DNA from: DASYTH01 sp035712165
GTDB taxonomy: Bacteria; Actinomycetota; Actinomycetes; Mycobacteriales; Pseudonocardiaceae
NCBI RefSeq assembly: GCF_035712165.1
Contig: NZ_DASTBH010000381.1
Location: forward strand, 1-6,937
Length of the DNA stretch: 6,937 bases
Direction: 5' to 3'
Below, one piece after another: positions 1 through 5,104 of this stretch. A program made the position numbers and the translations under genes. Every line of letters starts with the position of its first letter. Position 1 is the stretch's first letter. Below the pieces are notes generated by a model, which saw only the letters and a list, made by a program, of their open reading frames with translations, searched no databases and was not told where the DNA came from.

Positions 1-694
1 GGGTGCCCACGAACACTATCGAGGCCGAGCCGGCCTCGATGAGGCCGAACGCACCCTCGAGCCCCGGATGCCAGCCGCGGTGGTCGGGAACGATTCGCAA
101 CTCGATGTTGGTGCGGGCGGCCATCTCGAGCAAATGCTTTAGCTGCTCGATGGTCACCCGGCGTCCACCGACATCCTGACTGAGCGCACACCGGCCGAGG
201 AGCACCAGCAACTCGGCTGGCTTCGGACGGGTGATGACGTCCCGGCGCTGGATCCGGGTGGTGACCCGCGACTCGATCTCGTTCTTCGGAACCCCTGCGG
301 CCGTCATGATCGCCCGGGTGTACTCGCCGGTCTGCAGCAGACCGGGAATCAGCAGCGGTGCCACTTCAACGATGTGGGTGGCGTTGCGTTCCCATTCCAG
401 GTAGGCGGCCATTTGCTGGCGGCGTTCGGGTTGGGTGTTCGCCACCCATTGGGATTCGTCAGTGCGATAGGCGAGGGTCATGATCTCGTCGTAGCGGGGG
501 CCGGCTATGCCGAGTTTGGTGAGGATCTGGGCGACCTGTTCGGGCTTGGGAGTCCGGTCGCCGGTTTCCCAGCGGGACAGCACGCCGATGTCTCTGTTGA
601 TCTCGGTGGCGAGCTCGCGGAGGAGGAGGTTGCGGTCTCCTCGGGCCTGGCGGAGTGCTGCCCCGAGGGCGCGGGCTTTAGGGGTTCGAGCCAT
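1..694 (-). CDS. XRE-family transcriptional regulator with DUF5753 domain (partial, C-terminus outside window)
   Basis: Reading the minus strand from the ATG at 694 gives 231 codons without a stop, running off the left edge. The first 60 residues form an XRE/Cro-type helix-turn-helix (ALGAALRQARGDRN, then LRELATEIN and the recognition-helix region VLSRWETGDRTPKPEQV). From about residue 95 the protein has DUF5753 hallmarks: YLEWERNATHI, APLLIPGLLQTGEYTRAI, the basic TRIQRRDVI segment, an E-LLVLLGRCAL strand and TNIELRIVPDHRGWHPGLEGAF. This is the WhiJ/Scr1-like regulator family, abundant in Streptomyces and Actinoplanes and often found beside a small DUF397 protein. Members are usually about 280 aa, so some 50 residues are missing here. 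GGAG lies 5 nt upstream of the start (700-703). It is divergent from the 86-aa gene at 824 and probably controls the shared intergenic region. The family call is strong; target and ligand are unknown. Confidence 0.93.
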   Translation of the reverse strand, partial: MARTPKARALGAALRQARGDRNLLLRELATEINRDIGVLSRWETGDRTPKPEQVAQILTKLGIAGPRYDEIMTLAYRTDESQWVANTQPERRQQMAAYLEWERNATHIVEVAPLLIPGLLQTGEYTRAIMTAAGVPKNEIESRVTTRIQRRDVITRPKPAELLVLLGRCALSQDVGGRRVTIEQLKHLLEMAARTNIELRIVPDHRGWHPGLEGAFGLIEAGSASIVFVGT

Positions 695-722
695 CGTTTC
701 TCCGCATTTGTCGGCCGGTAAC

Positions 723-728
723 AGCATA
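723..728 (-). promoter_or_regulatory. possible -10 element for the XRE/DUF5753 regulator
   Basis: On the minus strand this reads TATGCT, about 29 nt upstream of the regulator's start codon, which suits a short leader. No good -35 box is seen 16-18 nt further upstream, so this is a weak prediction. Confidence 0.25.
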
Positions 729-746
729 GCGTCACCGAGATAAACC

Positions 747-771
747 CGTTGCGCCTAGGCAAGTTCGTTGC
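747..771. promoter_or_regulatory. possible operator: nested inverted/direct TTGC repeats in the divergent intergenic region
   Basis: The segment holds TTGC-N6-GCAA (749-762), followed by a second TTGC (768-771) that forms GCAA-N5-TTGC with the first right arm. CGTTGC is directly repeated at 747-752 and 766-771, a 19-bp step. The centre contains the 8-bp palindrome GCCTAGGC (753-760). It lies between the divergent regulator and the 86-aa gene, where an XRE protein would be expected to bind. Function is inferred from position and symmetry only; arms this short can arise by chance. Confidence 0.3.
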
Positions 772-808
772 AGGGATTTACCGCCTCGCCGAGTATTTCG
801 CAAGTCGT

Positions 809-816
809 GGAGGAGG
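809..816 (+). promoter_or_regulatory. Shine-Dalgarno site deciding the start of the 86-aa gene
   Basis: GGAGGAGG lies 7 nt before the ATG at 824. It is a near-perfect match to the anti-Shine-Dalgarno sequence. It makes ATG 824 the start rather than the in-frame upstream codon at 749, which has no such site and would place this element inside the coding region. Confidence 0.75.
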
Positions 817-823
817 TGGCCAA

Positions 824-1084
824 ATGGCGAACGGGGTTCGGCATCCGGAACCGCATCGGGGGTGGCTGGTGCCGCCGTGGCCGGCGAACGCAAGTTTTGC
901 CGACGTGGTGATGCATTTCCTCGCGCGGGAGCCGGCGGACCGGTCGAATCCGGCCATCCTGGCCGCCTACTACCTGGGGTATGAGGCGGCGCTCAACGCC
1001 CTCCCGGACGACGGGGACGACTGGTGCCGGTCGATGCGGGCGTTGGTGGCCCGGTGTGCAGCGCTCAGTCGAGGGCGTGCATGA
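824..1084 (+). CDS. hypothetical protein (86 aa), divergent partner of the XRE/DUF5753 regulator
   Basis: This is an 86-aa soluble, mildly acidic protein of a family I do not recognise. Its N-terminus is rich in proline and tryptophan (PHRGWLVPPWP). A likely helical middle (ASFADVVMHFLARE, then AILAAYYLGYEAALNAL) and a final helix (WCRSMRALVARCAAL) follow. There is no signal peptide and no membrane segment. It does not show the usual features of DUF397, the common small neighbour of DUF5753 regulators. The start is set by a strong GGAGGAGG site 7 nt upstream. Its last 20 bases overlap the 3' end of the convergent aldehyde dehydrogenase gene. Divergence from the regulator suggests that the regulator controls it. 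Good ribosome binding and fit to the layout support a real gene; function is unknown. Confidence 0.7.
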   Translation: MANGVRHPEPHRGWLVPPWPANASFADVVMHFLAREPADRSNPAILAAYYLGYEAALNALPDDGDDWCRSMRALVARCAALSRGRA

Positions 1085-2492
1085 CGTGCTTGATCCGGGT
1101 GTAGTCGTCCAGCGCGTACAGGGACAGGTCCTTGCCGTGGCCGGAGTGCTTGAAGCCGCCGTGCGGCATTTCGGCGACCAGCGGGATGTGGGTGTTGATC
1201 CAGACGCAGCCGAAGTCCAGCGCGCGGGCCAGGCGCATGGCCCGGCCGTGGTCGCGGGTCCACACCGAGGAGGCCAGGCCGTAGCGGACGCCGTTGGCCC
1301 AGCGCAGTGCCTCGTCCTCGTCGGTGAACCGCTGCACGGTGATCACCGGGCCGAAGATCTCGTCCTGGATCTGCTCGTCGTCCTGGCGCAGGCCGGAAAC
1401 CACGGTGGGGGAGTAGAAGTAGCCGCGCTCGCCGACCCGCGTGCCGCCGGTGGCCAACTCGGCGTGGTCGGGCAGCCGGTCGACGAACCCGGTGACCCGG
1501 TCCAGTTGACCGGCGCTGTTCAGCGGGCCGTACAGCACGTCGGTGTCCTCCGGCGGGCCGGTCCGGGTGTTGCGCGCCTGCTCGGCCAGTGCGGCCACGA
1601 ACTCGTCGTGGATCCCGGGACCGGCCAGCACCCGGGTCGCCGCGGTGCAGTCCTGGCCGGCGTTGAAGTACCCGGCCATGGCGATCGCCTCGGCGGCGGC
1701 CGCCAGGTCCGCGTCGTCGAACACCAGCACCGGGGCCTTGCCGCCGAGCTCGAGGTGCGTGCGCTTGAGGTCGGCCGCGGCGGCGGTGGCGACCTCCATG
1801 CCGGCCCGGGTCGAGCCGGTGATCGACACCAGCTGCGGGATGGGGTGGGCGACCAGCGCGCGCCCGGTGTCGCGGTCGCCGCACACCACGTTCAGCACGC
1901 CGGGCGGCAGGAACTCGGCGGCGATCTCGGCCACCCGCAGGGTCGACGCCGGCGTGGTGTCCGACGGCTTGAGCACCACCGTGTTACCGGCCGCCAACGC
2001 CGGGGCGAACTTCCAGACGGCCATCATCAGCGGGTAGTTCCACGGCGTGACCTGCCCGCACACCCCGATCGGCTCGCGCCGCACGTAGCTGGTGTGGCCC
2101 TCCAGGTACTCCCCGGCGGCCCGCCCCTCCAGCACCCGCGCCGCCCCGGCGAAGAACCGGATCTGGTCGACGGCCGGCGGCAGCTCCTCGCTGGCGGTGA
2201 GCCCGTGCGGCTTGCCGGTGTTGCGGCACTCGATCTCGACCAGCTCGTCGGCCCGGGCCTCCAGCGCGTCGGCCAGCCGCAGCAGGGCGAGCTGCCGCTG
2301 CGCCGGGGTGGTGTCCCGCCACCCGGGGAACGCCTCCGCCGCCGCCTTCGCGGCCCGGTCCACGTCCGCCGCCCCCGAACACGGCGCGGTGGCGAACACC
2401 TCGCCGGTCGACGGGTCGACCAGATCGCTGTACCGGTCCTCGGCGGGCTCGGTGAACTCGCCCCCGATGAAGTTCCGCAGTGTGTCACCCAT
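1065..2492 (-). CDS. patD: gamma-aminobutyraldehyde dehydrogenase (aldehyde dehydrogenase family)
   Basis: This 475-aa protein is a full-length NAD(P)-dependent aldehyde dehydrogenase of the PatD/YdcW type (EC 1.2.1.19), which oxidises 4-aminobutanal from putrescine to GABA in the cytoplasm. Visible motifs are TPWNYP (oxyanion Asn about 152), VLKPSDTTP (cofactor-binding Lys about 175), ITGST, LELGGK (general-base Glu about 248), FNAGQDCTAATR (catalytic Cys about 282), EIFGPV (Glu about 378) and a PatD-like C-terminus (YGLASSVWTRD, EMPHGGFKHSG, GKDLSLYALDDYT, KHVM). The ATG at 2492 is chosen because GGGAG lies 6 nt upstream (2499-2503); a GTG at 2516 would put that site inside the gene. It follows the TIGR04222 gene after 90 bp and overlaps the convergent 86-aa gene by 20 bp. 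No putrescine aminotransferase or oxidase is nearby. Family is certain; substrate rests on recalled similarity to E. coli PatD. Confidence 0.93.
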   Translation of the reverse strand: MGDTLRNFIGGEFTEPAEDRYSDLVDPSTGEVFATAPCSGAADVDRAAKAAAEAFPGWRDTTPAQRQLALLRLADALEARADELVEIECRNTGKPHGLTASEELPPAVDQIRFFAGAARVLEGRAAGEYLEGHTSYVRREPIGVCGQVTPWNYPLMMAVWKFAPALAAGNTVVLKPSDTTPASTLRVAEIAAEFLPPGVLNVVCGDRDTGRALVAHPIPQLVSITGSTRAGMEVATAAAADLKRTHLELGGKAPVLVFDDADLAAAAEAIAMAGYFNAGQDCTAATRVLAGPGIHDEFVAALAEQARNTRTGPPEDTDVLYGPLNSAGQLDRVTGFVDRLPDHAELATGGTRVGERGYFYSPTVVSGLRQDDEQIQDEIFGPVITVQRFTDEDEALRWANGVRYGLASSVWTRDHGRAMRLARALDFGCVWINTHIPLVAEMPHGGFKHSGHGKDLSLYALDDYTRIKHVMHALD

Positions 2493-2531
2493 CGCGCGCT
2501 CCCAACGGTTTACCACGGGCCTGTCCGAATC

Positions 2532-2552
2532 CTGCCACCGATTCCGTGGCAG
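2532..2552. promoter_or_regulatory. perfect 7-bp inverted repeat between TIGR04222 gene and patD
   Basis: CTGCCAC-N7-GTGGCAG sits in the 90-bp gap, 30 bp past the stop of the TIGR04222 gene and 39 bp before the patD start. As RNA it is a 7-bp hairpin with a 7-nt loop, but no T-run follows, so it is not a canonical intrinsic terminator. Its spacing would also suit an operator over the patD promoter. Either role is inference. Confidence 0.45.
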
Positions 2553-2582
2553 ACAAGGGCACGCGCGACGGGTTCCGCAGGC

Positions 2583-3419
2583 TCAGCCGCCGCAACTGGT
2601 GGTGCTGCTCGAGCCGCAGGAGTCGTCGTAGGAGCGGCTGCCCTTGGTCAGCGGCGCGCCGGCCAGGGCCGCGCGCAGGATCGGATCGGCCACGGCGGCG
2701 TAGCCGACCAGGGCGACGCCGGTCAGTTGCCAGTCGGCGGGAACGTCGCGCCGGCCGCCGGTCTGCTGGCGGTGCCGCAGGCGCAACCGGTCCAGCACCG
2801 CCCGCCCGAGCGGCGTGACCTGCCTGTCCTGGCTGCGCATGGTGAAGAACACCCAGATCAGCACACCCAGGCTCAGCAGCAGCGACAACACCAGCGACTC
2901 GATCGGGCGGCCCAGCGCGAGCCCGTTGACCAGCCGCAGGATCCCGATCGCGAACACCACGACCGGCGGCACCGCCACCAGCCGCCACAGCAGCGCACGC
3001 GACCCGCCGAGCAGCAGGCCGCGCGAGCGCAACCGCCTGTCCACCGCCCGCACCGCCGGGGCGTTGCGCACCATCGCGTAGACCACCGACCGCAACGGGT
3101 TGCGCCGCAGTTCGGTGGCGACCGCCGTCTCGATCGGCCCGGCGCCGCCGGCATCGCCGGTCACGGTCAGCCGGCCGTCCCGGGAGACGTGCACCAGGCC
3201 CCGGATGGCCAGCGCGGCGATGGCGGTGTCCACCAGCCTCCGGACGCCCCCGGCCAGGTGCGCCGCCTCATAGACATCGAGTTCGGCGGTGTCGGCGCCG
3301 CGTCCGGAACCGGCCCGGGTCAACACCTTCTGCACCAACAACATGAGGATGACACTGCCGGCGAAGATCACGTCGTACAGCACGACGAACAGCGGTCCGG
3401 ATATGCCCCAGGGTTCCAT
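2583..3419 (-). CDS. TIGR04222 domain-containing membrane protein
   Basis: This 278-aa protein has the architecture of the actinobacterial TIGR04222 family, whose function is unknown. It has an N-terminal membrane segment (about 9-31) and a cytoplasmic winged-helix-like stretch (47-90: LDVYEAAHLAGGVRR, AIAALAIRGLVHV, DGRLTVTG). Two further membrane segments follow (about 143-165 and 174-193), then TPLGRAVLDRLRLRH. The C-terminal tail is rich in Ser and Gly with two cysteines (SCGSSSTTSCGG), a modest form of the Cys/Gly-rich tail seen in relatives. The ATG at 3419 is preferred over an in-frame GTG at 3428 because AGGGG (3428-3432) lies 8 nt before the ATG and abuts the GTG. It lies 71 bp downstream of the RTX-like gene and 90 bp upstream of patD, all in one direction. 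Partners and substrate cannot be told from sequence. Confidence 0.85.
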   Translation of the reverse strand: MEPWGISGPLFVVLYDVIFAGSVILMLLVQKVLTRAGSGRGADTAELDVYEAAHLAGGVRRLVDTAIAALAIRGLVHVSRDGRLTVTGDAGGAGPIETAVATELRRNPLRSVVYAMVRNAPAVRAVDRRLRSRGLLLGGSRALLWRLVAVPPVVVFAIGILRLVNGLALGRPIESLVLSLLLSLGVLIWVFFTMRSQDRQVTPLGRAVLDRLRLRHRQQTGGRRDVPADWQLTGVALVGYAAVADPILRAALAGAPLTKGSRSYDDSCGSSSTTSCGG

Positions 3420-3490
3420 TGCCCTCACCCCTCGTGGCCGTTCTGCCCGCTATGTCGTCGGACGGGCGATGAACGTCAGGGGGTTCCGGT

Positions 3491-3994
3491 TCAGGACGTA
3501 ATCTCCTCGCAGGACGTGAAGGACTCCACGGAGCAGGTGTCGAAGCCACCGCGGCCGTTGGCGAAGTCGTTGCCGACCCCGCCGTTGAGCGTGTCCCGGA
3601 ACGATCCCCCGACGAGCGTGTCGTTGTCGCTGCCGCCGTTGACGCCCATGCGGGCGTTCGTGTTGTTGGTGATGGTGTCTTTGCCGGACCCGCCGAACGC
3701 CTCGATGAGCACGATGCCGAAGCACCGCGCGGCGAACGGGTTGACCTGGACACACCCGGTCCCCGCGACGACCCCGGTCGAGGTGGACGAGACGGTCACC
3801 GCGCCGCCGCTGGAACCGTCGAACTGGAAGACGTCAGGGGCCGGCGTGCCGGTGGCGGACATGCTGTTCCCGCCCGAGATCGGCCCGCTGCTGACCTTGA
3901 TCTCGGTCGCCGCGTGGGCGGGCGCCGTGAGGGCCAGGCTGGCGGCGACGATCATGAGGGATGCGCTGATCGCGCGTTTGGTCTTGAGGTTCAT
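3491..3994 (-). CDS. secreted small RTX-like calcium-binding-repeat protein
   Basis: Taken from the ATG at 3994, this is a 167-aa exported protein. Residues 1-28 are a Sec signal peptide: basic start MNLKTKR, hydrophobic core, cleavage after APAHA. Residues 100-154 hold degenerate hemolysin-type (RTX) nonapeptide repeats: GGSGKDTIT, GGSDNDTLVGG, GGSFRDTLNGG, GGVGNDFANG and GRGGFDTC. Such repeats usually bind Ca2+ in a beta-roll. Four cysteines (81, 91, 154, 162) could form two disulfides outside the cell. The region between signal and repeats (30-99) is Ser/Thr/Gly-rich and resembles nothing I know. Start choice is uncertain: ATGs at 4003 and 4048 are in frame but add a charged extension before the signal peptide, and none has a good Shine-Dalgarno site. 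It lies 80 bp after the SodC-like gene. Role might be a cell-surface or matrix protein; this is inference. Confidence 0.82.
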   Translation of the reverse strand: MNLKTKRAISASLMIVAASLALTAPAHAATEIKVSSGPISGGNSMSATGTPAPDVFQFDGSSGGAVTVSSTSTGVVAGTGCVQVNPFAARCFGIVLIEAFGGSGKDTITNNTNARMGVNGGSDNDTLVGGSFRDTLNGGVGNDFANGRGGFDTCSVESFTSCEEITS

Positions 3995-4031
3995 GTACGC
4001 CATGAGACCCGGAGCACGCCGTTGCCGGCAT

Positions 4032-4080
4032 CGGTAGCGGTTGCCCATATCTGCCGACCGGACTGCCTAGGCCGCTACCG
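4032..4080. repeat. 9-bp inverted repeat spanning the sodC-like stop codon and RTX-like leader
   Basis: CGGTAGCGG (4032-4040) and CCGCTACCG (4072-4080) are exact reverse complements separated by 31 bp. On the minus strand the first arm contains the final CGG codon and TAG stop of the SodC-like gene, and the second arm lies in the leader of the RTX-like gene. The 8-bp palindrome GCCTAGGC overlaps the edge (4065-4072). With so large a loop and no T-run it is a poor intrinsic terminator; a leader hairpin or operator is possible. Confidence 0.45.
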
Positions 4081-4641
4081 GAACCTCGCGTTGACGCAGG
4101 CGAGGCGGCCGCCTGCGGTGCCGGCGTGCCCGGCGCCGGTGTGGGTGTGGTGTTCGTGGATCACGACGGCGCGGGCGGGGCGGGTGGTGAAGGTCCAGTT
4201 GACGGTGGCGCGGGCGGTGGCGTTGCCGAACTCGTCGGTGCTGAAGTCCAGCCAGATTTCGTTGCGGGGGTTGGCATAGGCGGGGTCGACCGAGGGTTGG
4301 CGGGGGTCGGGACGGTGTTGGAAGTGGGGGCCGGAGCCGGCGGGGTCGGGCCCGCAGGGGCGGGTGTGCACGTGGGCGCCGTAGTCGCGGTGCGGGACCA
4401 GGTGGCGGACCGAGATGGTGACGACGGTGGAGTTGGGGGAGGAGATGGCGAGGACCGAGGCGCCGGCACCGGGCGGCACCAGCACGGGGTCGTGGGTGAC
4501 GGCTACGGCACGCGGGGTGTAGGGGCGGAAGGTGCCCCAGGCCAGGGTCACGCCGGTCGACTCGGCGGCCGCGGCGGCTGGGATGGCCGACACGAGGAGC
4601 GCGGCCACCGTGGCGGCAAGCCGGCGTGCGGAGTGCTTCAC
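4075..4641 (-). CDS. sodC: secreted Cu/Zn superoxide dismutase-family protein, zinc site apparently absent
   Basis: This 188-aa protein has an N-terminal signal peptide (about 1-26: basic KHSARR, Ala/Val/Leu core, AAAAA cleavage region) and a SodC-type domain. SodC enzymes dismutate superoxide to O2 and H2O2 outside the cytoplasm. Visible features are the copper ligands H90 and H92 (AHVH), H106 (GPHF) and H162 (VVIHEH), the active-site Arg 179 and the disulfide pair C96 and C182 (GGRLAC). The loop that in classical enzymes carries two further zinc His and an Asp reads here as PRNEIWLDFSTDEFGN, where no matching His/Asp pattern is seen. The GTG start at 4641 overlaps the TGA of the upstream [2Fe-2S] gene (GTGA), implying translational coupling; an upstream in-frame extension was rejected because it runs through that gene. 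Activity is not proven; a copper-only SOD or copper-binding relative is possible. Confidence 0.87.
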   Translation of the reverse strand: MKHSARRLAATVAALLVSAIPAAAAAESTGVTLAWGTFRPYTPRAVAVTHDPVLVPPGAGASVLAISSPNSTVVTISVRHLVPHRDYGAHVHTRPCGPDPAGSGPHFQHRPDPRQPSVDPAYANPRNEIWLDFSTDEFGNATARATVNWTFTTRPARAVVIHEHHTHTGAGHAGTAGGRLACVNARFR

Positions 4642-5090
4642 CGGGCCGCCGCCCGCTTGATCGCTTCCCGGATCCGGAAGTAGGTCCCGCACCGGCAGAC
4701 GTTCTCGATCTTGTCGATGTCGGCGTCGGTGGGATCGGGCGTGCGCCGCAGCAGCGCCACCGCCGCCATGATCTGCCCGGGCTGGCAGAAGCCGCACTGG
4801 GCGACGTCCTCGTCCAGCCAGGCCTGCTGGACGGGGTGCAGCGTCTCGCCGTCGGCCAGACCCTCGATGGTGGTGACCCGGCGTCCGGCGCACTCGGCCA
4901 CCGGGGTGACGCACGGCTGGATCTCGGCGCCGTCCAGGTGGCTGGTGCAGGCCCGGCACACGCCCACGCCGCAGCCGTACTTCGGCCCGGTGATGCCGAG
5001 CAGGTCCCGCAGCACCCACAGCAGCGGCATATCCCCGGGGGCTTCGACGGTCACGGTGTCACCGTTGACGATCATCGTGTAACGCGGCAT
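4638..5090 (-). CDS. iorA: (2Fe-2S)-binding small subunit of IorA-type molybdenum hydroxylase
   Basis: This 150-aa protein matches the small subunit of isoquinoline 1-oxidoreductase/aldehyde oxidase enzymes of the xanthine oxidase family. It passes electrons from the molybdenum centre to an acceptor. The N-terminal ferredoxin fold carries the first cluster with C40, C45, C48 and C60 (YGCGVGVCRACTS, then IQPC). The C-terminal helical domain carries the second with C99, C102, C132 and C134 (CGFCQPGQIMAA and VCRCGTYFRI). All eight cluster cysteines are present and the length is normal for the two-subunit (IorAB) class, which lacks a separate FAD subunit. AGGAG (5101-5105) lies 10 nt before the ATG and shares a base with the stop of the large-subunit gene. 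Its own stop overlaps the SodC-like start. Family is very clear; isoquinoline as substrate is only the family name. Confidence 0.95.
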   Translation of the reverse strand: MPRYTMIVNGDTVTVEAPGDMPLLWVLRDLLGITGPKYGCGVGVCRACTSHLDGAEIQPCVTPVAECAGRRVTTIEGLADGETLHPVQQAWLDEDVAQCGFCQPGQIMAAVALLRRTPDPTDADIDKIENVCRCGTYFRIREAIKRAAAR

Positions 5091-5104
5091 GTGCGGGCGG
5101 CTCC

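Noticed and set aside
374..721. 115-codon plus-strand open frame over the regulator gene
   Set aside because: The minus strand has a full XRE/DUF5753 reading with conserved motifs across the same bases.
2493..2516. GTG start at 2516 for the aldehyde dehydrogenase
   Set aside because: It would place the GGGAG ribosome-binding site inside the gene. The ATG at 2492 has that site at a 6-nt spacing and begins right before the conserved N-terminus.
3445..3467. GCCCG-N13-CGGGC as a terminator after the RTX-like gene
   Set aside because: Only 5-bp arms with a 13-nt loop and no T-run; such pairs are common by chance in this composition.
981..4037. A 1018-codon plus-strand open frame crossing several minus-strand genes
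   Set aside because: Its translation is low-complexity (rich in Gly, Arg, Val, Gln, His, Pro) with no domain motif. It lies antisense to three well-recognised genes and reflects the lack of AT-rich stop codons in high-GC DNA.
3995..4048. ATG at 4048 (or 4003) as start of the RTX-like protein
   Set aside because: It adds an Arg-rich extension before a complete signal peptide and has no better ribosome-binding site. It cannot be fully excluded.
4642..5019. Upstream in-frame extension of the SodC-like gene to an ATG at 5019
   Set aside because: The extension overlaps the [2Fe-2S] gene in another frame and gives an Arg/Gly-rich sequence in front of an otherwise perfect signal peptide starting at GTG 4641.
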